A stretch of DNA of 64,000 nucleotides from Merluccius polli. Its lineage: Eukaryota > Chordata > Actinopteri > Gadiformes > Merlucciidae. Under the pieces are notes generated by a model, which was given only the letters and a program-made list of their open reading frames with translations, ran no database searches and was not told the DNA's origin. Of this stretch, positions 1-11,360 are shown piece after piece. The DNA lies in the NCBI GenBank assembly GCA_030340625.1, contig JAOPHQ010005145.1:164033-228032 (forward strand). The letters run 5' to 3'. Position numbers and translations under genes: made by a program. How positions within the stretch are numbered: the stretch's first letter is position 1; every line of letters starts with the position of its first letter.

Positions 1-4
1 CCAG

Positions 5-1029
5 AAGAAAGATGGCATCCAGAAAAGCATCTGGACTGGGAGGAAGGCCAGAGGCCACGGAGGAGGTGAGACACAGGAAGCCATTTTACTAACCCATGAT
101 TTACTAAGACACAGTGGAAATACACTGAGGTAACGCCTCAAACCACATGTGAAATTTAATTTGTTTCTTTAGCAAGTGGCTTTATCTGTTCCTCTAGCCT
201 GTCATGCAAATATAGATATATAATGCTCAAACAAGAAATGCTGTTGGAGCTGGAAGGCCCAGCGCTGATCACCACCAGCTCAGTGTGACAGGAGGAGCTC
301 AGAGTAGAGCCGCTGGTCCTCCTGCAGCTGCAGCTCAGGAGTGCAGGTTGCCTGGCAACCGAAGGGATGCTACCTTATTCCCTTCCAAAAAAATAAAGTA
401 GGATTAGGAAGAGGAATATGTTAAAACAAGGACAACGAGGAAGTGAGGCCTACAGCATCCTCCATGATGTGACCATTAGTCACCGCCAAGGTCTATAAAC
501 CAGAAGCACAGGACCTTCTGGACCACCTTCTAAGAGGGTTTTCTAAATCTACGTTTCTGTTCTCTCTCCCCATCAGCCAATTTCTGTTCCTGTGTATGAC
601 AACGTCTTATTTCTGACCAATCGCACGGCTCCTGCAGCACAGCGAGAACCAATAGAAGAGCAGGATGACCTTCACTATAGCAGCATTCACATCTCTCACT
701 CCAAGAACCAGGAAGTGCCTCGCGGCTTAGCTGGCTGCCGTGTCCAATCAGACCAGACCGATGAGGTCCTTTACTCTCTCGTCAATGTTAAAAGTCCCAA
801 AGCTGAGTAAGCTTCTCTTGGTATTTCTAGAGAGAAAATATACTTCTCGTTTCATCAAGCCAATGGAAACATTACCAATGCAAAGACATTTTTAAATATG
901 ATTTACAGGGTGACTGAAGTTCATATCTTCTGTCTACGTTTCAGAGATGGTGACCAGACAGAGTTGGGACAATCCTCAGAGATGTACAGCACAGTCAGGT
1001 CTTTAACCAGCAGCAGCAGCAGGATTTAA
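5..1029 (+). CDS. CD22/Siglec-like receptor, copy 0: last three exons (5' end outside window)
   Basis: Only the cytoplasmic tail lies in the window. Exons are 5-65 (juxtamembrane, basic RRKMASRKASG), 577-806 and 945-1029 (stop TAA 1027-1029). Phases fit: 2 in, 0, 2, and the junction GA|A makes Glu. The tail has four tyrosine motifs: VYDNV (YxN, the kind that binds Grb2-type SH2 domains), LHYSSI and VLYSLV (both fit the ITIM pattern) and MYSTV near the end. In CD22/Siglec receptors phosphorylated ITIMs recruit SHP phosphatases and damp immune-cell signalling; that role is inferred from the family. This is the only copy with an intact distal ITIM, so it probably shows the ancestral tail. The ectodomain and membrane helix lie left of the window. 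Exons were placed by comparison with copies A to C. Confidence 0.8.
204..211 (+). promoter_or_regulatory. Octamer motif ATGCAAAT in tail intron
   Basis: A perfect octamer (Oct-1/Oct-2 type) lies in the intron between the two tail exons of copy 0. The same intron of copy B keeps it at 18725-18732. In copy C the site is mutated, and in copy A the segment is replaced by a transposon fragment. Octamers drive B-lineage expression in many genes, but a single 8-base match is weak evidence. Confidence 0.25.
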
Positions 1030-1299
1030 ATAGTGGGTTGGTTAAATAATACATGTTGCAGTGGTTTAGTTCAAATAGGACAACACACTAGAGCCCTGCG
1101 TGGGACTGTTTTCTTCATCCCGCTCCCACCCGCTCCCGCCGAATTTCTGACCATTACCGCCCGCTCCCGCAATGTGTATGTCCATTACCGCCCGCACCCG
1201 CAAAACTTTGAGAATTTATGCCCGCACAGTAATAGAAATGCATGGATTTTTTGTCTTCTCCCGTCCCGCAGGAGAAAACACGTCATTTTATAGGCTATT

Positions 1300-1776
1300 A
1301 CCGTATTTTCCGCACTATAGGGCGCACTGGATTATAAGTCGCACTGTCAATGAATGGTGTATTTTCGAACTTTTTTTATATATATAAAGCGCACCGGACT
1401 ATAAGGCGCATTAAGCGAAACAAAACAGTCAGATAAGTCAGTCAGTCAAACTTTATTAAACACGTTCACAATAACTCCCAACCTTGTTCAGTTGTAACAC
1501 GTAAAAAACACAGTCTGATATCGCTAAATCAAACGTTAGCGTATTCAGTTTGAAGTCTGAGTCGTAAGCGTGTCTCTTGACGCCATTTTGGGGTCTTTAT
1601 ACACACACTGTAATATTATGGTGAAGTGGTGTATTACTCCGCGATGCTCCTGACTACGGTAGCCATAACAACCAGAATTAATCCATATATAAAGCGCTCC
1701 GGATTATAAGGCGCACTGTCGTTTTTTGAGAAAATTAAAGGCTTTTAAGTGCGCCTTATAGTGCGGAAAATACGGT
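1300..1776. mobile_element. Nested MITE with long terminal inverted repeats
   Basis: The termini are ACCGTATTTTCCGCACTATA at the left and its near-perfect reverse complement at the right (1757-1776). Both ends contain variants of a GCGCAC/TTATA motif that also recurs internally near 1390-1410 and 1700-1720. It has no coding capacity and sits inside the hAT element at 1089-1989. I recognise the terminus as a widespread vertebrate MITE but cannot assign the superfamily. Confidence 0.65.
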
Positions 1777-1782
1777 AATAGG

Positions 1783-1832
1783 CCTGACCAGTGCGTCAAA
1801 AGACATGCATGTCTTTTGACGCACTGGTCAGG
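1783..1832. repeat. Perfect 50-bp palindrome
   Basis: The two 25-base arms are exact reverse complements with no spacer; the centre is ACATGCATGT. It lies inside the hAT-type insertion just right of the nested MITE. A palindrome this long can extrude a cruciform, or it may be a chimeric internal inverted repeat of the element. Confidence 0.9.
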
Positions 1833-2021
1833 AATAGCACTCCACATCATTTATCGACATCGTGTCGCTATATAGGTCCCGATCCCGCAGTGTTTTTTTA
1901 CGCCACCCGCTCCCGCCCGCAGCAAAGTTCACACCACCCGCTCCCGCGATATTTGAGTTGGGGGGACCCAATCCCAATGCAGCCCTATACAACACACTGG
2001 TAAAGTAATAAGATCACTTTC

Positions 2022-2027
2022 AATAAA
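2022..2027 (+). promoter_or_regulatory. Polyadenylation signal AATAAA, copy 0
   Basis: An AATAAA hexamer lies about 1 kb past the copy 0 stop, about 90 bases past it if the hAT insertion is removed. Copies B and C have ATTAAA at the same aligned place (20141-20146 and 31078-31083), which supports its use as the 3' end signal. Confidence 0.5.
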
Positions 2028-2029
2028 CA

Positions 2030-3290
2030 AAACAATTAGACATCCTTTCCTTACTCTGTGAAATACATCCAAGCTTAACACTGCAACTGAAGCCATCTAT
2101 GCAGGACTGTAGTGCAGGGAGCAGGTGCTCCTGGGCTCCTGTCCATCTCCTCAGACACGACATACAGAGAGCATCGTGTCTATTCAGTTATAGACACTAC
2201 AACTGAACTATGATGGACTAACAGCAAAATCAGGGGAGAAAACAGCTAAATTGTGCCGAGGTCTGCCACCCCCACTTTGAACAATTTAACTTTGTGGTGT
2301 TGAAGAAACTTTTTGCAAGGAAGGCCGTCACTCTCCCAGTGGTACTGGAAAGTCAACCTGAAATCTTAGCTTAGCGTTATCTCTGCCTGCAAGTATGAGC
2401 CTCCCGTTAGCTCTGATGCTAAAGAGAACGATGGCTATGGCGGACATGGAGTGTATGCATTGAGACGTTTCTAGCCATGTACAGCCCAACATGGGATTTA
2501 CCAATTCTGGTCTAAATGGTTTTTCCTCTTTTTGTTATTTTCTTTTCCCATGGTGCAAAGTCAAAACTGTCCAGTTATGTTAGTTAAAGATGTGTTACGT
2601 TGGCATACAACTAAAACAATAAAAACATAAAAAAGCAGTCAGACCTTCAATTCAATTTGAATAAGCACAACTTCATCAGCAGGTGACTGGGTAACCATAT
2701 CAGCCAATAAGAGCTTCTGCATGCAGTAGCAGGTGTTTAACCTCTACAGGGAGTCCTCTACAATGCAAAGCAATCTACAAGTGGTGTTGGCGTTTGGTTC
2801 CCCTTTAATTGACCAAGTTTCACATAATACTGTCGACTACATGCAATAGTACTTGATCGTAACATTTATTAGACACAATTTTAAAATACAAAACACTTTT
2901 TATAGATTGACGATCAAAAGGGCAGGAGCAGTTGTGGTTGAAGTTGTGGCTGATGGACAGATAGAGTTCTCCACCCTCCCTGAAACCAATTATACAAATC
3001 AATTACAATGCAGCCATTTGTACAACTGCTGGACAGTTCAAATTAATATCTACACCACATTTTATAGCCACACATTGCCTGGAGAATGACATGGTACACA
3101 AGGAAAAGAATGGCAAGGGTGCTCGTTAAACAAAAAAACAGCCGCTACTTCCAACCAATCAGTGCTCAGATCAGCCTGAAGCGCACCACCAAAGATGGTG
3201 ATGACCATCTTTTGCCGCTAGTATTTCTGGTGAAAGTTGAACAGCTAAGCAGAGGTTTGGTGCAGTAGGGGCTGACCACTGGTGCAGTCG
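2030..3290. repeat. Intergenic part of the tandem gene duplication unit
   Basis: No gene seen. The block recurs with few changes downstream of copy A (about 9,960-11,340), copy B (about 20,150-21,410) and copy C (about 31,090-31,785), so the cluster grew by duplication of gene plus spacer. The spacer after copy A lacks the part matching 2,885-3,150. Short reading frames in it are not conserved between copies and look non-coding. Confidence 0.8.
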
Positions 3291-3309
3291 ACTGGCACCA
3301 GAAGACACA

Positions 3310-3422
3310 CAGCTCCCATAGTATGAGTAGGCCTACTTCATATCAGCTCCAATAGTATGAGAGTTGGCTTCTTCCTATTAGCTCCCATAGTATGAGAGTA
3401 GACCTACTTCATATTAGCTTCC
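3310..3422. repeat. 36-bp minisatellite upstream of copy A, about 3 units
   Basis: The unit contains AGCTCCCATAGTATGAGAGT followed by an AGGCCTACTTCCTATT-like half. It sits just upstream of the TATA-like box. The same array has about 5 units before copy B (11,361-11,540) and 13 before copy C (21,430-21,896). Units of 36 bp have no frame-breaking effect, which explains open frames across the larger array. Confidence 0.85.
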
Positions 3423-3465
3423 TGGCTAAGCATCAGAGGAAGGGCGTAGTGGACACCTCCCTGCC

Positions 3466-3559
3466 TTTATAGACGGCCCACATACGACGACAGGAAGACA
3501 TTACATCTGTATCTGCTACCCACACATACCACACACTCAGCCCAGCTTCCTCCTCTAAA
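3466..3559 (+). promoter_or_regulatory. Putative core promoter and non-coding first exon, copy A
   Basis: A TATA-like TTTATAG at 3466-3472 is followed by CGGCCCACATACGACGACAG and ETS-like AGGAAG sites. A donor AAA|GTAAGA ends the proposed 5' UTR exon at 3559. Transcription would start about 30 bases after the TATA box. The next exon starts at 3715 after the acceptor ACCTGCAG and holds the start codon. The arrangement is conserved at copies B, C and D. A PU.1/ETS-type GAGGAAG lies just upstream, in keeping with a leukocyte gene but not proof. Confidence 0.5.
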
Positions 3560-3761
3560 GTAAGACGCTCATTTTCTTTTCTTCCATTTTGACTTAACTT
3601 GTGAACCTGACATTCACATATAAAGCACTGGCATTAAGAATTATCCACAGTAATTAAAAACGGGCATTGTAATGTATTTTTCCTTTAGTGTGTTGTTGTA
3701 TTTTCTACCTGCAGGTGTGGTTAAATATCTCCCTAGAACAACAGACAGGAGAAGACAAACT

Positions 3762-6700
3762 ATGAATTTAACATCAGCAGCAAGAGGATTTCTAGCTTTC
3801 CTTCTGGCACTGCCAGGTTGGTACATTTGCATTGTGGACATTTAGTTGAACTGTTTCAATGTGTGACATGACAACCAAGTGTGTGAGATGAAGGATGTAC
3901 CTCTAGGATGCTGTGTTTGGTTAAGTAGACCAAACTACACCAAGAGAAATATCCAGTTTATAGATTTGAGTGTTAAAGAAAATGAACATGCTTATACTCA
4001 ACACGCTGTTGTAAAACACTGCTTGCATTTGAGATTACAATACTTTGACCATTTCCTGATGGCTAGGACACACTCACCAACCCTATCACTATCTCTATCA
4101 CCAGCTCCATCACTCCAAAAAAAAATACATTATTTGTATGGGCACAAAATAAAACATTTCAAAAAAAGTAATAGGCTATCCGTGAACTTGCATTTACATT
4201 TCGGCATAGCTGCAGAGACGCCGCCGGTACCTGCGCTCTCTTTGATAAACAAGGAAGCGGCTCGCGCCACTGAGGTGCAGACTGACCAATTAAAAGCTCA
4301 CAGAAAAGGTGACCAATGACGGTAGCTCTACAGTCAGACCGTATGCAGGTAACTCCCTCTACTCACTGCCACTCAAAGCAAAGCCAACAGAACTGAGTAG
4401 GGGGAGGCGGGACTAAGACTGAGTAGGGGGGGGGGGGGGGGGACTAGTTGGTGAGCGAACACAATGGAAATTTTGATGTTGCATGTTTGAAAACAAAATC
4501 CTGGACGATTTCGAAAATCCGCCCGGACATTTTTTTAGGTCTCAAAAAGAGTACATGTCGGGGCAAAAGAGGACGTCTGGTCCCCCCTACATTAAGCCTT
4601 TGCACACCAAGTCTGTATTTTTCATCATCACGTTTACACACCGACTCCAAAACTTTCGTCATTAAAGTTTTCGGAATAGGTGCAATTTTCTGCTATTGTG
4701 GCGGCCGCCACAAAAAAATCAATGTATGGGAAACACTGCAGACTTGTGGTCCGAGTCGCAGTTGGGTTGGTTGGAAACGTCAGGCGAGTGCGGGTCTTTT
4801 ATAAGTGTAACCCCACTGGCAAGTGTGTCTCTCTCTCGCTCTCTGTGTGCCTGTGTGCGTGTATACAAGAAAGACTGAGAAAGAGTGCTGTGTGGAGATG
4901 AATGAACGGAACGATATTTATGTTTCCAAATCGCGTTGAAAAAAACAACAACAAAAAACGGAATCAATTTGTGGCGCTCGATGTTGATTCTGTGGCGCTG
5001 CGCCACACAATGGTCTATGTATGGGAAACACTGCAGCTGTATCATGTTGGTATCACAGTTCAGTGGTCAGCATCATCTGTAGTTTCCAGCTCCACTCAAC
5101 AGCCTCCATCTCTTTATGCATCTTCTGATCAGTCCATCAGCTGAACCTCTGTGTCTTCTTCATTCTCAATGAGATGTGTTTTGTTTTTTACAGCACTACA
5201 GGGTAATAATGACTGGACAGTTACCTACACATCTAGTAATGTCTGTGCTTTAAGAGGTTCAACGGTTGACATCACCTGCACCTATAAACACCCTTACAAA
5301 ATGCCCAGCTCTACCCTGGTAGAAACACTGTGGTTTACTAAAGGAGACCACAAGCAGCCAGTTGATCTGCTAAGTGATACAGACTATGCAGGTCGTGTTG
5401 ACTACAGATGTGGAGAGAACAGCTGTAGCTGGTCCACCTGTAAAGTTAAGTGTACTCTGAGAATCAGAGACCTGAGACAGACTGACTCTGCTGAGTACAA
5501 GTTTATGTTCACAACAAACCGACCAGGTGGGAAATATACTGGTGACCCTGGAGTGACGTTATCTGTCACAGGTAAACTTTGATTACTAGCCTACTCAACA
5601 TTGTGTGTGTGTGTGTGTGTGTGTGTTTGGGTGTGTGTGTGTGTGTGTGCATGCATGTGTTGTTTGCAGGTGTGTGTCACCTGAATAATTCTCAATAACT
5701 AATTTGTTCTCACACCAGATCTCCAGGTGAAAGTGTCCTTTCCTCAACCTACCTATCCTACCTGGGTACAACTGGAATGTCACAGTATATGTGATCTAGC
5801 TGGTCCACATGCCTGGTACAAGAATGGACAGTCTGTAAGAGGAGTATCTACAAGGTCCTACAGGGGCTACTTTACGTCTGAAGACAGCTTTTCATGTGCT
5901 GTGGAAGGACGCGAACGTTTCCACTCTCCTTTAGTGTGTAAGTCAACTCCACAGTACACTGATGCCAGATGGACCGGACCTTTTAGTAGTAACTGCTTGC
6001 ATTATGAATGGACAAACTGACCATGTGTTGGCAGCCTTCAGGCTCTGGGTACAAATAGAAAGGTACTACACACTGTGGAAAGACTGTGGAGGTGATTAGT
6101 CTAACAAGGATATTCAATTGGCGGCCTGAGAAAAATTCAAATCCGGGCCCTGGGATGGTTTCTCGAGGCCCAGCAACGCATTTCATATTCCAATGTAGAA
6201 AAAAAGTTAATCATTATTCTAATATTTAAAAAATATGTAAATATATGTTCACCATTATGATATCATAATTAAATGAGTCCAGTCCCTTGATGACACATTT
6301 TTATATTATTTCTCCTTCAGTACTTCGTAAAAAGGTAATCGTCACATAGATTGTTTGATTGAATAGTTTCCTACAGGACCCAGTTACATAGCGACATTTA
6401 CTGTAGAAGACCATCAATTAGCTAGAAATATTAGGAGCCTATTATATAGCAACATCTACTGTAGACCTAAGAAAACCAAGTATAAATATGAGAAAGAATA
6501 AGTAGCAACAACTATAGCTTCTACTGTCAGATTACGAGTGAACAAAATACCAACAATCACAAGCAATCAAAAACATACATTAACATAATACATGAAAATA
6601 ATGGGGGGTGTCCAGCAATATGCATAACATTAATGTGGGCCCCACATATTACTGCTGCAAGAACTACAGCTATAACGGTGATTTCTGTCTCAGGTGTCCA

Positions 6701-9623
6701 AGGAGACCGCTGCAACAGAGTGTCCTACCCCACCAGAAACATGTGTGTCCTGCGAGGCACATCAGTGGACATCTCCTGCACATACAGCAGTTATGAAGCA
6801 CTCTCTCATAAATACTGGTTTAAATTGAGAGGTAACCAACAGCCCAGAGACCTCCAGACAGAGTATGGAGGCCGTGTTGAGTACCCTGCAGAAGAGACAG
6901 GACGCTCCACTCTGAGAATCACTGACCTCAGAGACACAGATTCAGCAGAGTACCGCTTCACATTTAAAAGCACAAGCCATGAATGGAAAGGTACTTTTCA
7001 TGGTACAACTCTGACCGTCACAGGTAATACAGATTAGATTAGGTTAGATCTGTATAATTAGCCAATAATACTAATAAACAGTTACTACTCTATAGTGGTT
7101 TAATTATTAATATCACAGCTTTACTTCCTTCCTAATTCAGGCCTGAGCGTGGAGGTGACTCCTGTTGCCACGGTGACAGAGGGACAGAGAGTGACATTGA
7201 CCTGTATCACCAGTTGTCCTCTGACTGATAAACCCTCCTACATGTGGTACCAGAACAACGGTCCTGTGACCGGGCCAGAGAGCCCAGAGAACCAGCTGGT
7301 TCTGGACCCCGTCAGCCCTCGGCATGCTGGGAACTACGCTTGCTCCATCAGAAATGACCCACACCTCCGCTCTCCTGAGGAGACGCTCACCGTTCAATGT
7401 ACCATGAGTATACTACATCACACTTAATCCGTTTCTGATTGGCTCATTTTAACTGTGATGTCACTTTACTGCAATAACCCTGTTGAGCCAGAGGTGGTGC
7501 TGTAACTGCCTTACATCTTGCTAATGCTTTCATTATACACTTGGGTATCCATTAACTAACACTTGTTATTAACACACCTGTTTTATAATGGGTGAAATCT
7601 AACAGATCCTCCAAAGACCCCCTCAGTGACCGTGAGTCCATCTGGTGTAGTGGAGGGCAGTTCAGTGACTCTGAGCTGCAGCAGTGATGCTAACCCAGCA
7701 GCTAACTACACCTGGTTCAAGGAACATGAAGACTCAGTGGGAGAATCAGGACAGAACTACACCATCACTAATTTCACAGCTCAGCGTGGAGGAAACTATT
7801 ACCGTCAAGCTCATAATGCAATCGGACTTCATAATTCCACTTTTTTGTTCATTAATGTGACAGGTAATTGTTTATTTAAAAGACACACCTTCAAGCACAC
7901 AGTTTAATACTTAATACCTATCGATGTTGCAGTTGGTTATCATTGTTTAAAAACAGACCTCTGTTTTCCAGAGACATTATCACAGACTGTGATACAAGTT
8001 GCTGTACGAGCCGTCTTACTAACCATCATACCCCTCCTCATCATCCTCTGGATGAGGTGAGATATATTTGCTCTCTCTGTCTTCTTTGACATTGATTTCT
8101 CCTGTCACTTCTTTATCTCTGTTCTCTTCACCAGAAGAAAGATGGCATCCAGAAAAGCATCTGGACTGGGAGGAAGGCCAGAGGCCACGGAGGAGGTGAG
8201 ACACAGGAAGCCATTTTACTAACCCATGATTTACTAAGACATAGTGGAAATACCCTGAGGTAACGCCTCAAACCACATGTGAAATTTAATTTGTTTCTTT
8301 AGCAAGTGGCTTTATCTGTTCCTCCAGCCCAGGGGTCCCCAAACTTTTTCCTGTGAGGGCCACATAACTTTTCCCTTCTCTGATGGGGACCGGGGTCAGT
8401 TTGTAACAGAAAAAGTGTGACGATCGCAGGGGTGCCTAAACGTAAACATTTGTTTTCCAGAAAGCCACACATAACCAAATATTAATAACCCTTTCCGGGA
8501 TCTTCACAGAAAAAAGGTAATAAATAATAACACTAGTAAATGAAATAAATAACACAAGCGCACCCCCCCCCCCCCCCTCGGTACGGGGGTGTGTTACCAT
8601 CGCCCCCCCCGCCGTCGGCCGTAGGTCCGGGGGTGTGTTACGATTGCGCGCCTCCTGCAACTGCAGCTCAGGAGTGCAGGTTGCCTGGCAACCGGAGGGA
8701 TGCTACCTTAGTCCCTTCATCAACACTAACCAAGGGAGTTAGGTAGGGGGAGATCTAGGGCGACATCTAGAGGACAACCTGGGAGCTGGAGAGACTTCTG
8801 CTATGGAGGAGAATGAGAAGACGGTGATGGAAGTAATGATGATAATGATTGAATTATCAACTTTTAAGAAAATAAGTCAGATTAAAGCTGCTCTACGTCA
8901 CTTTTATTATGGTCAAATATGTCAAAATGGTCCCCATACCCCATGAGTGAGTCAAGTGGTCTGTGAGAATATCTCGCTGGTGTCCGTCCCTGCCTGTAGC
9001 CTGTGACCAATCAGGCAGCTCTGAGGCTGTGACCAATCAGGCAGCTCTGAGGCTGTGACCAATCAGCCAGCTTTGAGTCTGTGACCAATCAGGCAGCTCT
9101 GAGGTCACTACTGCCTGTTGGTGTAGATGGTGGTCAACAGGAATGAAGGGGCGGTGTTTTTTTTTCTTAATTAAGCAGCTCTTGGTCAACCAACAAAATT
9201 ACCTAGAGCAGCTTTTATGGAAGAAAATAAGTAAGATTAGGAAGAGGAATATGTTCAAACAAGGACAAAGAGGAAGTGAGGCCTACAGCGTCCTCCATGA
9301 TGTGACCATTAGTTAACGCCAAGGGTCTACAAACCAGAAGCACAGGACCTTCTGGACCACCTTCTAAGAGGGTTTTCTAAATCTACGTTTCTGTTCTCTC
9401 TCCCCGTCAGCCACTTTCTGTTCCTGTGTATGAGAACGTCTTGTTTCTGACCAATCGCACGGCTCCTGCAGCACAGCGAGAACCAATAGAAGATCAGGAT
9501 GACCTTCACTACGGCAGCATTCACATCTCTCACTCCAAGAACCAGGAAGTGCCTCACGGCTTTGCTGGCTGCCGTGTCCAATCAGACCAGACGGATGAGG
9601 TCCTTTACTCTGGTCAACATTAA
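3762..9623 (+). CDS. CD22/Siglec-like Ig receptor, copy A (truncated tail)
   Basis: Coding exons: 3762-3816 (signal peptide MNLTSAARGFLAFLLALP), 5194-5571 (V1), 5719-5937 (C2-1), 6694-7023 (V2), 7141-7398 (C2-2), 7606-7863 (last C2), 7972-8056 (membrane helix), 8135-8195 and 9411-9623 (tail). All join in frame to about 618 residues. V1 has the Siglec-like B-strand/E-strand Cys pair (DITC, KCTLRI) and no F-strand Cys. V1 and C2-1 also carry the extra Cys pair (NVC, ECHSIC) typical of inter-domain disulfides. Oddities: the F-strand Arg expected to bind sialic acid is Met (5505-5507). The F-strand Cys of the last C2 domain is Arg (7803-7805). The tail keeps VYENV and LHYGSI but a 2-base deletion gives VLYSGQH-stop. 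Only one membrane-proximal C2 exon is present, against two in B and three in C. An inhibitory B-cell or myeloid receptor role is inferred from the family. Confidence 0.82.
4113..5034. mobile_element. Composite insertion in intron 2 of copy A
   Basis: This segment interrupts sequence that is continuous in copies C and D (TATCACTATC repeats running into CAGCTGTATCATG). The right end, and an internal site near 4725, read TATGGGAAACACTG, the reverse complement of the hAT-type terminus CAGTGTTTCCCATA. A matching left end and target duplication were not found, so this may be several nested pieces. It contains a run of 17-18 Gs near 4,426-4,442. No intact coding region. Confidence 0.5.
8330..8650. 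mobile_element. hAT-like fragment in tail intron of copy A
   Basis: Starts CAGGGGTCCCCAAACTTTTT, a terminus typical of hAT/Charlie-like elements, and replaces about 140 bases present in copies 0, B and C, including the octamer. The right end is abrupt, with C-runs and GTGTGTTACGAT repeats. The element is truncated and non-coding. Confidence 0.6.
8999..9110. repeat. 26-bp CCAAT-bearing minisatellite in tail intron, copy A
   Basis: Four units of CTGTGACCAATCAGGCAGCT followed by CTGAGG. The matching introns hold two units in copy B (19,189-19,243) and four in copy C (29,412-29,519). Each unit holds a CCAAT/ATTGG element. Confidence 0.85.
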
Positions 9624-9776
9624 AAGACCCAAAGCTGAGTAAGCTTCTCTTGGTATTTCTAGAGAGAAAATAGACTTCACATATCATCAACCCAATGGAA
9701 ACATTACCAATGCAAAGACATTTTTAAATATGATTTACAGGGTGACTGAAGTTCATATCTTCTGTCTACGTTTCAG

Positions 9777-9861
9777 AGATGGTGACCAGACAGAGGTGGG
9801 ACAATCCTCAGAGATGTACAGCACAGTCAGGTCTTTAACCAGCAGCGGCAGCAGGATTTAA
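9777..9861 (+). pseudogene. Bypassed last coding exon of copy A
   Basis: It matches the final coding exon of copy 0 (acceptor TTTCAG, GDQTE...EMYSTV, stop at 9859-9861). Copy A terminates 15 bases before the end of the preceding exon (donor at 9639), so this exon would now be 3' UTR. A stop this close to the last junction should not trigger nonsense-mediated decay. Confidence 0.75.
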
Positions 9862-10476
9862 ATAGTGGGTTGGTTAAATAACACATGTTGCAGTGGTTTA
9901 GTTCAAATAGGACAAACACACCGGTAAAGTAATAAGATCACTTTCTTTAAACAGAAAAATTAGACATCCTTTCCTTAATCTGTGAAATGATCCTTTATTT
10001 TTGAAGCCATCTATGCTGGACTGTAGTGCAGGGAGCAGGTGCTCCTGGGCTCCTGTCCATCTCCTCAGACACGACATACAGAGAGCATCGTGTCTATTCA
10101 GGTATAGACACTATAACTGAACTATGATGGACTAACAGCAAAATCAGGGGAGAAAACAGCTAAATTATGCCGAGGTCTGCCACCCCCACTTTGAACAATT
10201 TAACTTTGTGGTGTTGAAGAAACTTTTTGCCAAGGAAGGCTGTCACTCTCCCAGTGGTACTGGGAAGTCAACCTGAAATGTTAGCTTAGCGTTAGCTCTG
10301 CCTGCAAGTATGAGCCTCCCGTTAGCTCTGATGCTAAAGAGAACGATGGCTAGGGCTGACATGGAGTGTATGCAGTGAGACTTTTCTAGCCATGTACAGC
10401 CCAACATGGGATTTACCAATTCTGGTTTAAATGGCTTTTCCTCTTTTTGTTATTTTCTTTTTCTATAGTGCAAAGT

Positions 10477-10877
10477 GTTGTGATGTTCTTTGAGGAAGAA
10501 GGCCGCCGACACAGGATCGCTTTTAACTCACTATTTGTTTAGCTTTATGTCTATTATCTATGAAGCAAATGGAGAGGAATTGTATAATTCACGCGTGGAG
10601 CGACTCTTAGCTGGATATCTAATAGATACGCTGCCTGTAGAGTCTCTGCCCTCTCCTGCTTGTGTGCGCTCGATAGTACCTGGGCAGGCGTGGCCTCTAT
10701 GACGCATAATATGCTCTGATTGGCTAGTGTTGAACGCCCGCCCCCAGTGTATTATGTGTGCCGCCATCTGGTGGCCAGGTGCAGTTAATACAGCTTATAT
10801 ATTTGTTCCTGTTCCCTTGTGGCTATGTGAGGATATTACAGTCTGTTGATATATATGCTGTTATTTATTCGTCACAA
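10477..10877. mobile_element. 401-bp non-autonomous DNA element between copies A and B
   Basis: Begins GTTGTGATG and ends CGTCACAA (short inverted termini), flanked by AAGT at 10473-10476 and 10878-10881. The aligned spacers after copies 0, B and C have no insert here. No coding capacity; superfamily not assigned. Confidence 0.6.
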
Positions 10878-11360
10878 AAGTCAAAACTGTCCAGTTCTGT
10901 TAGTAAAAGATGTGTTTTACCTTGGCATACAACTAAAACAATAAAAACATAAAAAAGCAGTCAGACCTTCAATTCAGTTTGAATAAGCACAACTTCATCA
11001 GCAGGTGACTGGGTAACCATATCAGCCAATAAGAGCTTCTGCATGCAGTAGCAGGTGTTTAACCTCTAGAGGGAGTCCTCTACAATGCAAACCAATCTAC
11101 AAGTGGTGTTGGCGTTTGGTTCCCCTTTAATTGATCGTTTCACATAATACTGTCGACTACATGCAATAGTACTTGATTGTAACATTTATTAGACACAATT
11201 TTAATCCAATCAGTGCTCAGCTCAGCCTGAAGCGCACCACCAAAGATGGCGATGACCATCTTTTACCGCTAGTATTTCTAGTGAAAGTTGAACAGCTAAG
11301 CAGAGGTTTGGTGCAGTAGGGGCTGACCACTGGTGCAGTCGACTCAGGCACCAGAATACA

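Larger units (their letters stand above)
1089..1989. mobile_element. hAT-type non-autonomous element in the 3' UTR of copy 0
   Basis: The insert begins TAGAGCCCTGC and ends GCAGCCCTATA (imperfect terminal inverted repeats). It is flanked by the 8-bp direct repeat CAACACAC at 1081-1088 and 1990-1997. An 8-bp target duplication is the hAT signature. The same place downstream of copies A, B and C is uninterrupted (for example around 20,110-20,120), so this is a filled site with empty paralogous sites. It carries no transposase and holds a nested element. Another start with the same terminus is at 32,933. Confidence 0.8.

Noticed and set aside
5151..5193. Alternative translation start reading into the V1 exon (MRCVLFF hydrophobic leader)
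   Set aside because: This stretch is intron and acceptor tract: copy C has a shortened TTTTTTAG there, and the separate signal-peptide exon joins in the correct phase in every copy.
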